Numbered from the stretch's first letter, positions 30,967-41,015 are shown. The stretch: 64,000 bases of DNA from Rickettsia hoogstraalii (GCF_000825685.1 NZ_CCXM01000001.1:248001-312000), one strand, 5' to 3'. Notes: generated by a model from the letters alone, not told the origin. Numbers and translations are program-made.

Positions 30967-32506
30967 GTGGAAAATTTTTCTTTCAATTATATGTACGGTT
31001 TTTGCGGTTATTTGTGCCTTACCTAATTTCATGCAGGTAAACTCTAAGTTTCTGCCTCATGATTCAGTAAATCTAGGGCTTGACCTTAGAGGAGGAGCCC
31101 ATTTATTACTCGATGTTGATTTTGACACCTACTTAAATGATTCAATGGAAAATCTTGCTGACACTTTACGCAAAAATTTTCGTGAGGATAAAATAGGCTA
31201 TAAAAATCTGTTAGTTAGACAAAATAACATTCAATTAGAAGTAAGATCGCCTGAAGAATTAAAGCCGTTAAAAAAAATAATTAACAAAATTGATCCGGAA
31301 ATTATCGCTGAAGTAAACGAAAATAAAATAAAGCTTAGCTACAGCGAATCTAGATTAAATGACTTACTTAATAAGGTAGTAGACCAATCTATTGAGATCG
31401 TTCGCATGAGAGTTGATAGTACCGGCACTAAAGAGCCGACACTACAGAAGCAAGGCGATAAACATATATTACTGCAAGTTCCCGGCGAAGAAAATCCCTC
31501 TTACCTGAAGAATATATTAGGGAAAACTGCAAAGCTAACTTTTCATTTAGTTGATGAAAATGCCAATATCGAAGAAGCGGTAAAAGGACATGTTCCGGTA
31601 GGTTCAATGCTAGTTAAGGGAGATAGCGAAAGTCATGGGGAGTATTATGTAGTTATAAAGAAAAAAGTTGTTTTGGGTGGAGATCAGCTTACAACCGCTT
31701 CAGCTTCTTTTGACCAAAATTCACAAGCGGTAGTTGCTTTTTCTTTCAACAATTTAGGTAGTAAAATATTTGGTGAAATAACCAAAAATAATACCGGTAA
31801 ACGCCTTGCTATAGTTTTAGACAATAAATTACTAAGTGCTCCAACGATAAACGGAGCGATTATGGGCGGAAGCGGTATAATAACAGGAAATTTTACCGTT
31901 GAGTCGGCAAATGAGCTTGCACTATTATTGCGAGCCGGTTCTCTCCCTGCCCCGCTTAAGATTATTGAAGAAAGGAGTATAGGTCCTAACCTCGGTGCTG
32001 ATTCTATAGAATCAGGAAAAAAAGCAGGACTTCTAGGATTTATAGCAGTGTGTATATTTATGGTTTGGTCTTACGGTGTGCTCGGTTTATTCGCCAATAT
32101 AGCTTTAAGCCTTGCATTATTATATATTCTAGCTTTACTTTCACTTTTCCAAGCTACTTTAACTCTGCCTGGAATTGCAGGAATAATACTAACTATGGGT
32201 ATGGCTGTTGATGCTAACGTATTGATTTACGAAAGAATCAAAGAGGAATTGCATAAAGGAGTTTCTAATCTTTATGCTATTAGAACCGGTTTTGAATCCG
32301 CCTTTGCTACTATCCTTGATTCTAACCTAACTACGCTAATCGTTGCTTTTTTACTTTATATATTTGGAGTAGGTGCAATAAAAGGTTTTGCCGTTGCATT
32401 AACAATCGGGATTATATCTTCAATGTTTTCAGCGATTATCATTACTAAATTGTTAATAGATATTTGGGTAAAATATTTTAAACCTAAAAAACTAGGGCTG
32501 GTGTAA
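30950..32506 (+). CDS. secD: Protein translocase subunit SecD
   Basis: The 518-residue protein couples the proton gradient to late steps of protein export. TM1 is near residues 9-27, followed by the conserved LGLDLRGGAHLLLDVD, a large periplasmic head with the P1 regions, and five membrane helices from about residue 355. FTVESANELALLLRAGSLPAPL and the proton-path segment MAVDANVLIYERIKEEL are present. secF is not adjacent. The gene is intact and overlaps yajC by 17 bp. Confidence 0.96.
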   Translation: MQNLPKWKIFLSIICTVFAVICALPNFMQVNSKFLPHDSVNLGLDLRGGAHLLLDVDFDTYLNDSMENLADTLRKNFREDKIGYKNLLVRQNNIQLEVRSPEELKPLKKIINKIDPEIIAEVNENKIKLSYSESRLNDLLNKVVDQSIEIVRMRVDSTGTKEPTLQKQGDKHILLQVPGEENPSYLKNILGKTAKLTFHLVDENANIEEAVKGHVPVGSMLVKGDSESHGEYYVVIKKKVVLGGDQLTTASASFDQNSQAVVAFSFNNLGSKIFGEITKNNTGKRLAIVLDNKLLSAPTINGAIMGGSGIITGNFTVESANELALLLRAGSLPAPLKIIEERSIGPNLGADSIESGKKAGLLGFIAVCIFMVWSYGVLGLFANIALSLALLYILALLSLFQATLTLPGIAGIILTMGMAVDANVLIYERIKEELHKGVSNLYAIRTGFESAFATILDSNLTTLIVAFLLYIFGVGAIKGFAVALTIGIISSMFSAIIITKLLIDIWVKYFKPKKLGLV

Positions 32507-32530
32507 GAGTGTATCAGTAATGATTTTTAT

Positions 32531-32646
32531 GGCATTGTTGCGTATTGGATTCGTCATTGCGAGGAAAATTACGAAGTAATTGACGAAGCAATCTCAGGAT
32601 ACTTGACGAGATTGCCACGCTCCTTTCAGTCGCTCGCAATGACGAT
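32531..32646. repeat. Palindromic repeat with partial outer arm
   Basis: The left outer arm GGCATTGTTGCGTATTGGAT has no clear right partner. The inner palindrome runs from CGTCATTGCGAGGAAAATT to CGCTCGCAATGACG. It lies between secD and the Sco gene. Confidence 0.88.
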
Positions 32647-32700
32647 TTTGGCAATTTTCCTCAAGCTACAGAATGATAACGAAAAAATGGGTAATATCTT

Positions 32701-33318
32701 ATGAAAATGCAATCAAATGTTATAAAAATAATTATCGTAATTAGCTTATTAATAGGAGTAGGAGCATTATATTTGTTGTTATCTTTAAGAACGCCTGAAA
32801 AACCGCTTGCCGGTCAAGTTAATATCTATGAAGATAACGTAAAAATTGGCGGTGATTTTGAGCTAATAGACCAAAATGGAGAGATATTTAATAGTGATAA
32901 GTTGAAAGGCAATTTAAGCCTCATTTACTTTGGATTTACTAATTGTCCTGATATATGCCCAACCTCTCTAAATAAAATGACGGAGATTGTAGAAATTTTA
33001 AATAAACATAAAATAGATATTCTACCTATTTTTATCACTATTGATCCAAAACGTGATACACCTGAAGTACTTAAAGAATATTTAAAACATTTTCATCCGA
33101 AATTTATAGGTCTTACCGGTAACGAGCAGCAAATAAAAGATGTAACTGATAAATTCAAGGTTTTTTATGCTCGTGTAAATGGTGACGATGACGACCCAAA
33201 CTATATGCTTGATCATTCATCTTTTACCTATTTAATCGATGCAAACGGAAAATATCTAAAACATTTCTATTTAGATTCTTCACCTAAGGAAATTATGGAG
33301 TTTTTAAAAGGCAATTAA
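32701..33318 (+). CDS. SCO1/SenC-family copper delivery protein
   Basis: The 205-residue protein is membrane-anchored (helix at about residues 8-28) with a thioredoxin-fold domain. The copper ligands of Sco proteins are all present: Cys82 and Cys86 in NCPDICP and His172 in LDHSS. The family role is delivery of copper to, or thiol reduction of, the CuA site of cytochrome c oxidase on the periplasmic side. Its stop overlaps the next start as TAATG. Together with the PCu(A)C-type gene at the left edge this supports an active copper route. Confidence 0.92.
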   Translation: MKMQSNVIKIIIVISLLIGVGALYLLLSLRTPEKPLAGQVNIYEDNVKIGGDFELIDQNGEIFNSDKLKGNLSLIYFGFTNCPDICPTSLNKMTEIVEILNKHKIDILPIFITIDPKRDTPEVLKEYLKHFHPKFIGLTGNEQQIKDVTDKFKVFYARVNGDDDDPNYMLDHSSFTYLIDANGKYLKHFYLDSSPKEIMEFLKGN

Positions 33319-33575
33319 TGAGTAATGACTTGCAGCTAAATTCAGAAAGCTTTAGACAAGAGGAATTTAAGGTTGAGCCTGCACAGCGTATTATAATACG
33401 TGAGCATAGGCGAACACCGCAAAATTCACTTGGATCAAGTTTTCTGAATGACGCTGTATTAACTGCATATTTATTTACTTTTACAGCTTTAACGATATTG
33501 TTAATTGCAAGTTTTTTAAATTACAAATCATTGAAAAATAAACAGAACTTTAATGCAAAAGAGAGTAAGAAATAG
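33318..33575 (+). CDS. Small membrane protein of unknown function between sco and ccmE
   Basis: The 85-residue protein has a charged N-terminal half ([21 protein letters not shown], residues about 14-34) and one membrane helix ([23 protein letters not shown], about 47-69), then a short basic tail. It overlaps sco by one base (TAATG) and ccmE by 23 bp, so it is translated as part of a tight three-gene unit. I do not recognise it. Size and position suggest a small helper of cytochrome or heme maturation, which is inference from context only. Confidence 0.7.
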   Translation: MSNDLQLNSESFRQEEFKVEPAQRIIIREHRRTPQNSLGSSFLNDAVLTAYLFTFTALTILLIASFLNYKSLKNKQNFNAKESKK

Positions 33576-33939
33576 ATTAATAACAATAATTATTTGTTTC
33601 TGCTCTGCAGCTCTTGGAATTAGTATAATACTTTACAATTTAGAGAAAAATATAGTATTTTTTTTGCCGCCGTCAAAAATTAATGAAATAGAACAAGGCA
33701 AAGAGTTAAGAGTCGGCGGGCTTGTTAAAATAGAATCAATAAATAAAATTGCTGCTGATAAGATAAGTTTTGTTATTACCGATAATATTAAGGATTTAGA
33801 AATATTATACCAAGGTGTACTCCCTGCTCTATTTCGTGAAGGACAAGGAATTATTGCTATCGGACAATTATCGGACGGAAAATTTATAGCAAGACAATTA
33901 CTTGCAAAGCATGATGAGAATTATAGACCTCCGAAGTAA
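33553..33939 (+). CDS. ccmE: Cytochrome c-type biogenesis heme chaperone CcmE
   Basis: The 128-residue protein has an N-terminal membrane anchor ([20 protein letters not shown]) and the OB-fold periplasmic domain ([35 protein letters not shown]). The covalent heme-binding motif is intact: His120 in [11 protein letters not shown] with Tyr124. It hands heme to apocytochrome c in the system I pathway. Its start lies within the preceding 85-codon gene. Confidence 0.94.
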   Translation: MQKRVRNRLITIIICFCSAALGISIILYNLEKNIVFFLPPSKINEIEQGKELRVGGLVKIESINKIAADKISFVITDNIKDLEILYQGVLPALFREGQGIIAIGQLSDGKFIARQLLAKHDENYRPPK

Positions 33940-33943
33940 CAAT

Positions 33944-34043
33944 GTCATTGCGAGGAGCGAAGCGACGCGGCAATCTCATGAGATAATATAAAAACTCCTG
34001 AGATTGCTTCGTCGAATTACTACGTAATTCTTCTCGCAATGAC
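33944..34043. repeat. Palindromic repeat, CGTCATTGCGAG family
   Basis: It runs from GTCATTGCGAGGAGCGAAGC to TTCTTCTCGCAATGAC with a GCAATCTCA/TGAGATTGC core. It separates ccmE from ppa. Confidence 0.9.
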
Positions 34044-34078
34044 AAAAAATAACTAAACCAACCAACAAAATAAAAAAC

Positions 34079-34600
34079 ATGTTTATAGATAAAATCAAAG
34101 CAAAAGCAAATAATGACGAAATAAACGTAATTATCGAAATTCCGATGAATAGCGGTCCAATCAAATACGAATTTGACAAAGAATCAGGAGCGGTTTTTGT
34201 TGATCGCTTTATGCAAACTACCATGAGCTATCCTTGTAATTACGGCTTTATTCCTCATACTCTTTCAAATGACGGTGATCCGGTAGACGTACTTGTCGTA
34301 GCTCATCATCCGATAGTGCCTGGGTCGGTTATAAAATGCCGAGCAGTCGGCGTATTGATGATGGAAGACGAATCGGGGCTTGATGAAAAAATAATCGCAG
34401 TACCGACTTCTAAACTCGATATTACTTTCGATCATATTAAAGAATTAGATGATTTATGTGAAATGCTAAAGAAACGTATCGTGCATTTCTTTGAGCATTA
34501 TAAAGATTTAGAAAAAGGTAAATGGGTTAAAGTTACCGGATGGGAAAATAAAGCAAAAGCGGATACTTTAATCAATAAAGGAATAGATAGGGCTAGCTAG
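34079..34600 (+). CDS. ppa: Inorganic pyrophosphatase
   Basis: The 173-residue family I pyrophosphatase hydrolyses PPi to drive biosynthesis. Signature residues are present: [34 protein letters not shown] and the metal-binding DGDPVDVLV, followed by [14 protein letters not shown] and W(E)NKAKA near the end. Length is normal. It is flanked by repeats on both sides and looks intact. Confidence 0.97.
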   Translation: MFIDKIKAKANNDEINVIIEIPMNSGPIKYEFDKESGAVFVDRFMQTTMSYPCNYGFIPHTLSNDGDPVDVLVVAHHPIVPGSVIKCRAVGVLMMEDESGLDEKIIAVPTSKLDITFDHIKELDDLCEMLKKRIVHFFEHYKDLEKGKWVKVTGWENKAKADTLINKGIDRAS

Positions 34601-34624
34601 GATAAGAATTCATGGCTTTCAAGT

Positions 34625-34716
34625 CGTCATTGCAAGCAGCCGTAGGCTGCGTGGCAATCTCGTCAAATATCCTGAGATTGCTTCGTCAAAATTTTCAATT
34701 TTTCCTCGCAATGACG
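34625..34716. repeat. Palindromic repeat, CGTCATTGCGAG family
   Basis: It runs from CGTCATTGCAAGCAGCCGTAG to TTTCCTCGCAATGACG with a CAATCTCG...CTGAGATTG core. It lies between ppa and murJ. Confidence 0.9.
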
Positions 34717-34788
34717 ATGAAACCAATTCGCATAGGCAATATATCCTTACAATAACATATCTATAAAAACAGTAATATTAATAAAACA

Positions 34789-36312
34789 GTGACATTATTT
34801 CGTTCAGGAGTCGTAGTAGCTTTTTTCACATTAATTTCTCGCATATTCGGGCTTGTGCGTGAACAATTTATCGCATCATTATTTGGTTCTACCCCTATGG
34901 GTGATAGCATTAATGTTGCTTTTAAACTACCGAATCTATTTAGAAGAATTTTTGCAGAAGGAGCATTATCAAGCGTATTCATTCCTATTTATAATGAAAA
35001 AATGCTTATTTCTAAGAAAGCCGCTAATAATTTTTCAGGCGAGGTATTTACCCTTCTACTTCTGACATTAATAGTAATAATAGCATTAATGCAAATCTTC
35101 ATGCCACAATTAATGCTGTTTATTACTCCTGGATTTCACGGTAAAAAAGAAAAATTTGAGCTTACGGTATTTTTATGCCGAATTACAATACCTTATTTAA
35201 TATTTGTTTCATTAACGGCTCTACTTGGCGGAATATTAAACTCTGTAAAGAAATTTGCAGCCTTTGCTTTTTCACCGGTTATTTTAAGTGTATGCGTAAT
35301 AATTTTTACTTTAACATTTGATAATTATATAGAGTCTACTATCTCAATTAGCTTATCTTTAATAATTGCCGGAATATTACAGGTTTCTTTTATGTTTGTC
35401 TGTGTGAAAAGAGCGGATTTAAACTTTCCGATAATTTTTAACCCAAGCGATCCCGATGTAAAAAAGCTTTTGATTAATATGGGACCGGCAACCATTAGCT
35501 CCGGCGTACAGCAATTAAATCTTTTCATATCCCAATCTATTGCTAGCTTTATTGAAGGTGCTATTTCTATATTATCTTATGCCGACCGGATATATCAATT
35601 TCCTCTATCAATAATAGGTACTAGCTTCTCTACTATATTGCTACCTGAGCTGTCAAAAATCTATAAATCAAATGATATAGTAGCTGCAAAAAAAATACAG
35701 AATAACGCTATTAGAATGGGGCTATTGTTATCATTGCCTGCAACATTCGGTATTATAATTCTATCTCATCCGATTATTAATATAATTTATGAAAGAGGAG
35801 TATTCACGAGCCAAGATACTACAAATACAGCCGAGGCTATTTCTGCATTTGCACTCGGACTTCCTGCTTTTATTTTGGCAAAAATTTTAACTCCTATTTT
35901 TTATGCTAACGGAGATACTAAAACACCGCTCAAAATAACTTTATTTTCAATAATAATTAATACCGGTATGAATCTATTATTAATGGATTCTTTGAAGCAT
36001 ATAGGTATTGCAGTCGGTACATCTATTGCAGCTTGGTATAATCTAGGTTTATTATATAGCTATACTACAAAACAAAATAAGCTACATATAGAAGCAGGTA
36101 TAAAGCTTTTCTGTGGTAAAATTTTGTTATGCTGCATAATAATGTCTATCATCATTGCTTTAATAAAACATTATTATTTAGAATATTTTTATTCGGAATA
36201 TTTATTGATTAAAGTTTGCATGCTAGGCGGTACAATTGCAGTTGGAATGGGAGCATTTTTCGGCACGGCATATTTATTAAAAGTGGTCAATTATGATAAT
36301 AACAAGAAATAA
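34789..36312 (+). CDS. murJ: Lipid II flippase MurJ
   Basis: The 507-residue polytopic protein starts at GTG (MTLFRSGVVVAFFTLISRIFGLVREQFIASLFG), the family start. The MurJ signatures SDSINVAFKLPNLFRRIFAEGALSSVFIP-like (GDSINVAFKLPNLFRRIF, GALSSVFIP) and SYADRIYQFPLSIIGTSFSTILLPELSK are present, with about 14 membrane helices. It flips lipid II across the inner membrane for peptidoglycan synthesis, using product of MraY/MurG. It overlaps the next gene by 20 bp. The gene is intact. Confidence 0.95.
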   Translation: MTLFRSGVVVAFFTLISRIFGLVREQFIASLFGSTPMGDSINVAFKLPNLFRRIFAEGALSSVFIPIYNEKMLISKKAANNFSGEVFTLLLLTLIVIIALMQIFMPQLMLFITPGFHGKKEKFELTVFLCRITIPYLIFVSLTALLGGILNSVKKFAAFAFSPVILSVCVIIFTLTFDNYIESTISISLSLIIAGILQVSFMFVCVKRADLNFPIIFNPSDPDVKKLLINMGPATISSGVQQLNLFISQSIASFIEGAISILSYADRIYQFPLSIIGTSFSTILLPELSKIYKSNDIVAAKKIQNNAIRMGLLLSLPATFGIIILSHPIINIIYERGVFTSQDTTNTAEAISAFALGLPAFILAKILTPIFYANGDTKTPLKITLFSIIINTGMNLLLMDSLKHIGIAVGTSIAAWYNLGLLYSYTTKQNKLHIEAGIKLFCGKILLCCIIMSIIIALIKHYYLEYFYSEYLLIKVCMLGGTIAVGMGAFFGTAYLLKVVNYDNNKK

Positions 36313-37045
36313 GCACCAATCAAATTATCAGGATTTGCTAAAAACCTTAGCTATTATAGCTATGATCATTGATCATGTTGGTTTATATCTATATCCTGAA
36401 TTAACTATTATGCGGATCATAGGTCGTACAGCTATGCCGGTATTTTGCTTTTTTGCCGGTTATAATTTTCATGATAAGCCAAAAACCCATATAATAATAT
36501 TCGGTGTTTTATTACAAATATATACTACTGTACTATTTAAACAGTTTCTTACTACAAATATTCTAATCTCTATCTATTTAGGGCAATGGTATATTTATTA
36601 TTTTCGTAATTCTTTAATTCACTTTCTCTATAGCGGTTATTGTCATGTAATTATAATGGTAATATTATGGTATATTAGCTGGGCTTTGATTGATTACGGG
36701 ACTCTTGTAATTGCTATAATGATACTTGGATTTATTTCAAAACATGAGCAGACAAATCTAAAGCTTTGCTGCTTTATAGCAATTTTTGCTTCTTTCGTGC
36801 ATTCAACTCTTTTTACTCTTGCAATTTCCTTTAATGAGTTTAATTTTTCAAATACTGAATTAATTTTAGATCTCATCTTCTTAATGATTACCTATACATT
36901 AATGATACTAAAAGATTACTCACAAAAAATACCGATAAATTTAAAATGGATAAGCCGAAATGTTTTATATATTTACTGCATACAAATTATAATCTTACAA
37001 TTCATATTCATCTATAAATACACATATGGTTTTAAAAATTGGTAA
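36293..37045 (+). CDS. TraX-family membrane protein
   Basis: The 250-residue polytopic protein begins LLKTLAIIAMIIDHVGLYLYPELTIMRIIGRTAMPVFCFFAGYNF, the hallmark of the TraX family (F-pilin N-acetylation protein and acyltransferase-3-like relatives). About eight membrane helices follow. No conjugation genes are nearby, so a role in acylating some other envelope molecule is more likely than pilin acetylation; that is inference. It overlaps murJ by 20 bp, suggesting cotranslation. Confidence 0.75.
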   Translation: MIITRNKHQSNYQDLLKTLAIIAMIIDHVGLYLYPELTIMRIIGRTAMPVFCFFAGYNFHDKPKTHIIIFGVLLQIYTTVLFKQFLTTNILISIYLGQWYIYYFRNSLIHFLYSGYCHVIIMVILWYISWALIDYGTLVIAIMILGFISKHEQTNLKLCCFIAIFASFVHSTLFTLAISFNEFNFSNTELILDLIFLMITYTLMILKDYSQKIPINLKWISRNVLYIYCIQIIILQFIFIYKYTYGFKNW

Positions 37046-37119
37046 GTAAATATTAATAATTAGTGACAGTGGTCCTAGATTAATATTAATATGATTTAGA
37101 TAATATTGATATTACTTAT

Positions 37120-37722
37120 ATGGATTTGATAGATCGTCTAATTTCGGATAATGAACAATATAAAGAGCAATTTAGAAAAAACAAACTATTTGAAATTAAG
37201 TTAGATAGTTCCCTACAAAAAAATAAATTTCTTAAACATTTTCGGATTTGGTCAGACGAATTTCAAAAAATGGTATTAGCAAGAGTAGTGTTTTCTGAAA
37301 CAAAAGAATTTAAACAACTTGCATGGGAGCATCTTACCGATGAATTTGGACATAATATAGAATTATCCCAAAATCTAGAAAATAATGAAGAAGCTACAGA
37401 TTCTATTTTTGAGGCCTTAGGTTCTTGGTTTACACTAAAAATGATGACTCTTGGAGATAGTGAGCGAGCTGTTCTTGTCCATTTAGTAATAGAGTCTTGT
37501 GCTACTATATTCTATGAAAAACTAGGATCAATATTTTTAAATCATAAGTCAACAAAACATTTCAAAACACATATGCATCTTGATCCCGAACATGAACAAA
37601 TGGGAATAGATTTATTAAAACAAATAAATATTAATGATTCTTCTTTACTCACTATTCAAAAAAAAGGCTGGGATATGATTGACTCTCTGTTTACTAGACT
37701 TGCTGAAATCACACAGGACTAA
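37120..37722 (+). CDS. Possible heme-oxygenase-fold (iron-containing redox / TENA-like) protein
   Basis: The 200-residue protein is predicted to be helical with spaced acidic and His motifs: HLTDEFGHNIELS (about residues 66-78), VIESCATIFYEKLG (about 123-136) and MHLDPEHEQMGIDLLKQ (about 148-164). Glu and His at those spacings are what di-iron or cofactor-dependent members of the heme-oxygenase-like superfamily show. I cannot place it in a named family. It follows the TraX-like gene by 75 bp on the same strand. Confidence 0.5.
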   Translation: MDLIDRLISDNEQYKEQFRKNKLFEIKLDSSLQKNKFLKHFRIWSDEFQKMVLARVVFSETKEFKQLAWEHLTDEFGHNIELSQNLENNEEATDSIFEALGSWFTLKMMTLGDSERAVLVHLVIESCATIFYEKLGSIFLNHKSTKHFKTHMHLDPEHEQMGIDLLKQININDSSLLTIQKKGWDMIDSLFTRLAEITQD

Positions 37723-37792
37723 TTGGATAATAGGGTATCAGTAAATAAATTTTAACCGAATATTATAAATATCAAAAATAAAAACTAATTAA

Positions 37793-37821
37793 TTGACATT
37801 TAAATCCATTATATGTATATT
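37793..37821 (+). promoter_or_regulatory. Candidate sigma-70 promoter before the ankyrin-like gene
   Basis: TTGACA at 37793-37798 and TATATT at 37816-37821 have the optimal 17-bp spacing. The predicted transcript would have a leader of about 90 nt before the ATG at 37920. Confidence 0.65.
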
Positions 37822-37919
37822 AATATATTACTAAGGCTTATTTACATATTTTATTTACATATTAAAAGTTTTTAATATGTAAGCTATACAAATATTAAAC
37901 AATATTAATGGGTTAAGTT

Positions 37920-38477
37920 ATGTCAATACTCCGCGTACTAACAGCAACACCAAAAAGCATTTTTAGTAAACTTACTTATAAATACGATCTAGCTACTACT
38001 ATACGGGCTTATAATGCTGTAAATATATCTCTAGATGAAGCTTTCAAAACTTCATTACAAAATAATTCTTACAAAACTGCAAAACTACTACTTTCATCAG
38101 GTCAACTTAATCTTAATTATAGGGACGCCGAAGGAAATTCAGTTTTAATGAATATACTTCAATCACAAAATACTCCTCTACTAAAAAATTATTTTAGCAA
38201 GGCAAAAGTAGAAACTGATTTTAAATTATTTCCTTTAATACCTAATAATAGCGGTCATACAATTTATGAGATTGCTGCAGTAGCAGACAATAAAAAAATT
38301 TCAAAAATTCTTTATCATAAAATAGCAGAGCTTCATGATCTTAATAAAATAGTAATTCAAGCCTCTGCTAACAAAATAGATTCAAATACTTTAGATTTAG
38401 ATTCTCCTCCACCTTATAATCTTTCATATCATGATGATGCTACCCATATGACAGGAGAAATACTAGAAGGTAATTAA
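37920..38477 (+). CDS. Ankyrin-like protein with PPPY motif
   Basis: The 185-residue protein has degenerate ankyrin-like repeats (DEAFKTSLQNNSYKTAKLLLSSGQLNLNYRDAEGNSVLMNILQ, residues about 40-80; GHTIYEIAAVADNKKISKILYHKI). Near the C terminus is DSPPPYNLSYHDD, a PPxY motif of the kind bound by eukaryotic WW-domain ubiquitin ligases. A near-consensus promoter precedes it. A host-interacting role is plausible but not shown. Confidence 0.65.
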   Translation: MSILRVLTATPKSIFSKLTYKYDLATTIRAYNAVNISLDEAFKTSLQNNSYKTAKLLLSSGQLNLNYRDAEGNSVLMNILQSQNTPLLKNYFSKAKVETDFKLFPLIPNNSGHTIYEIAAVADNKKISKILYHKIAELHDLNKIVIQASANKIDSNTLDLDSPPPYNLSYHDDATHMTGEILEGN

Positions 38478-38510
38478 ATCCTACGAAAGCATTATTGAGT
38501 GAATAAAAAT

Positions 38511-38713
38511 CGTCATTGCAAGCGACTAAAAGGAGTGTAGCAATCTCAAGGAAATTAAAACTAGATTGCCACGTCGCTTTGCTCCTCGCAAGGCATTGTT
38601 GCGTGGATACCACCCCGTCATTGCGAGGAGGGACATAGTCCCGACGTGGCAATCTTGTCAAACCTTCTAAGATTGCTTCGTCGAATTACTACGTAATTCT
38701 TCTCGCAATGACG
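38511..38713. repeat. Two palindromic repeats in tandem
   Basis: The first copy is 38511-38590, from CGTCATTGCAAGCGACTAAA to GCTCCTCGCAA, truncated at the right. It abuts GGCATTGTTGCGTGGATACC, the left arm of a second element whose inner palindrome (38617-38713) runs from CGTCATTGCGAGGAGGG to TTCTCGCAATGACG. This suggests insertion of one copy into the right end of the other. Confidence 0.85.
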
Positions 38714-38726
38714 AAAATCACTAAAC

Positions 38727-40854
38727 CTAAACCAGCTCACTTACTTGCGATTTGGCGAAGAGCTTTATCTGAAAGTTAACAAAATTTAAATTACCTTTTG
38801 AACCTATTTCCGCAAATTTATGAGCTTTAAGTAACAGATCATAATCTTCCGCCAAATCAGCAAAGAAAAACTCCATTTCACCACTTTGTTTTACTCCTAA
38901 AATCTCACCGCTACCTCGAAGTTTTAAATCCTGCTCAGCGATATAAAACCCATCATTAGTTTGTTTCATTATCTCAAACCTACCTCGTGCAACTTTTCCA
39001 AGCCTTTTAGGATTATAGAGCAATATACAATATGACTGCAAAGAGCCTCGCCCTACTCTACCTCTAAGCTGATGAAGCTGAGCGAGACCAAACTGCTCAG
39101 CATTTTCGATAATGATTAAGGTCGCTTCAGGTACGTCTATTCCGACTTCAATAACAGTTGTTGCAACTAATATCTTAATTTTACCTTCTTTAAACTGCTT
39201 CATTATTTGGTCTTTCTGCTCGTTCTTCATCTTACCATGAATAATACCGGTATAACCTTGATATATATTTTCGATAGAGTTAAAACGATTCATCACATCC
39301 ATTAATAAACTATCCTTTTCCACTGCTTCTTTCTCTGCTTGCTCTATCAATGGACAAATCCAATATACCCGCTCACCTGCTATAAGCTTCTTATTTATCG
39401 CTTCGATAATATTGTTCTATCTTATTAACTGACATGGTGTTCGTAGCGATAGGCAAACGATTCTTCGGCTTACCCGTTAGCTTTGAGATATTCATATCAC
39501 CAAACATAGTAAGTGCTAAACTTCTTGGAATCGGTGTTGCAGTCATAACTAAAACATCAGGATTTACTCCTTTATTTATTAGATTCAAACGCTGCTGCAC
39601 TCCAAATCTATGCTGCTCATCGATAACTATATAACCTAACTTCTTAAAACTTACTTTCTCTTGAAATAACGCATGAGTACCGACTAATATATCAATCTCA
39701 CCGTTTTCAAGTTGTATCATAATATTTTTACGAGCTGCCCCCAGTATTTTACCTGTAAGTAATCCGACTCTTATATTAGTATTTTTTAAAGCTTTAACAA
39801 AGAACTCATAATGCTGATTGGCAAGCAAATCGGTTGGAGCCATAAGCGTTGCTTGAAACCCTGCTCCCACTGTATTTACCATCGTAAGCAAAGCTACCAA
39901 AGTCTTACCTGAGCCGACGTCACCTTGCAACAATCTCATCATTTCTACTTTATCGCTTTGCTCAAGCTCTATTTCTTCTATAACCTGCTTTTGATAGGAA
40001 GTTAGCTCAAACCCTAACTCATTTAATATATTTGCTTGAATGCCGACAGCTTTAGGATAAATATTACCTTGTTTTCCGGCAATTTGCGTGCGTACATTTA
40101 AAAGAGATATTTGATTAGCGATAAGTTCCTTAGCTGCTAGTTGTTTTTTGGCGTTATTATATAAATCGTCATTGCGAAGCCCCTCTATGTCATTCCCACT
40201 CTCTATGTCATTCCCGCCTACGCGGGAATGACATAGAGAGTGGGAATGACATAACCCATGCAAAACCTTCAAACTCTGCAATACCTCCTCCAAATAATCC
40301 TTTACCTCCTTATCTTCAAGTAGCTTACACTTCTCCTCAAAGATATCCATCGCTTTTATGATATATGAATATAGCTGCTTGTTACTAAGCAAGTATGTCA
40401 GGGAATAAATCGGCTCTATTTCTTTTGCAAATTTAGGATTCGTAATAAATTCAGGATGCGAAATCTACAAATAATGATCAAAAAATTGTACTTTACCGCT
40501 AATAATATGCTTTGTTCCGACTTTCAGCTTATTAAAAATAAACGGTGGAGGCTTATGAAAAAACACTAATAACAAAGAACCGGTATCATTACTAGCTGTA
40601 ATTTTTAAAGGCTGATTACCTTTTTTTGGTAAATTAACACTCTCAATTATAATTTCCGTTTGGATTATTTCACCGTCCCTAACCTCAGTTAAATTAGGCG
40701 ATAATATTTTATTTTGATATGTAACAGGTAGATAAAATAATAAATCACGAATATTATTAATACCGAGCCTCTTAAGAGCCGATACGGTATCTTCACGTAT
40801 ATTGATGAACGTTTTTACAGGAGCAAATAAAAATTTTTCTAGAATAGTTAGCAT
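38727..40854 (-). pseudogene. recG: ATP-dependent DNA helicase RecG, broken
   Basis: The three parts in order are RecG: 40854-40465 (wedge domain, YLPVTYQNKI), 40392-39391 (RecA-like 1 with GDVGSGKTLVALL, DEQHRFG and MTATPIPRSLA), and 39350-38727 (RecA-like 2 with ATTVIEVGIDVPEA and QLHQLRGRVGRG). A TAG stop at 40465-40467 interrupts an otherwise open frame (HYL-stop-ISHPEFITNPKF). Near 39400 a frameshift separates NKIEQ from NIIEAINKKLIAGERVYWICP. An in-frame 62-bp hairpin repeat sits at 40189-40250. Replication fork reversal by RecG should be lost. Confidence 0.9.
40189..40250. repeat. Perfect 29-bp-arm hairpin repeat inside recG
   Basis: Arms 40189-40217 and 40222-40250 are perfect reverse complements around a 4-nt loop CTAC. 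The sequence begins GTCATTCCCACTCTC and is of the GTCATTCCCGC family. In the recG frame it encodes CHSHSLCHSRVGGNDIES-like residues without a stop and without shifting the frame. Confidence 0.92.
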
Positions 40855-41015
40855 ATATTTTAAAGAATCTAAAACATATATTCTAAATTATTTTGCTAAG
40901 AAAATTAATAAGAATTTTTAGTTTACATAATTATATTTGTTTGCTATTTTATAAAAAAAATTAAATATAGGTTAATATGTTAACTAATTAACAAGGAAAT
41001 TCATATACTGTATTC

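Noticed and set aside
36293..37045. Conjugation locus suggested by the TraX-like gene
   Set aside because: No other tra genes are near, and TraX-family proteins occur widely outside plasmids.
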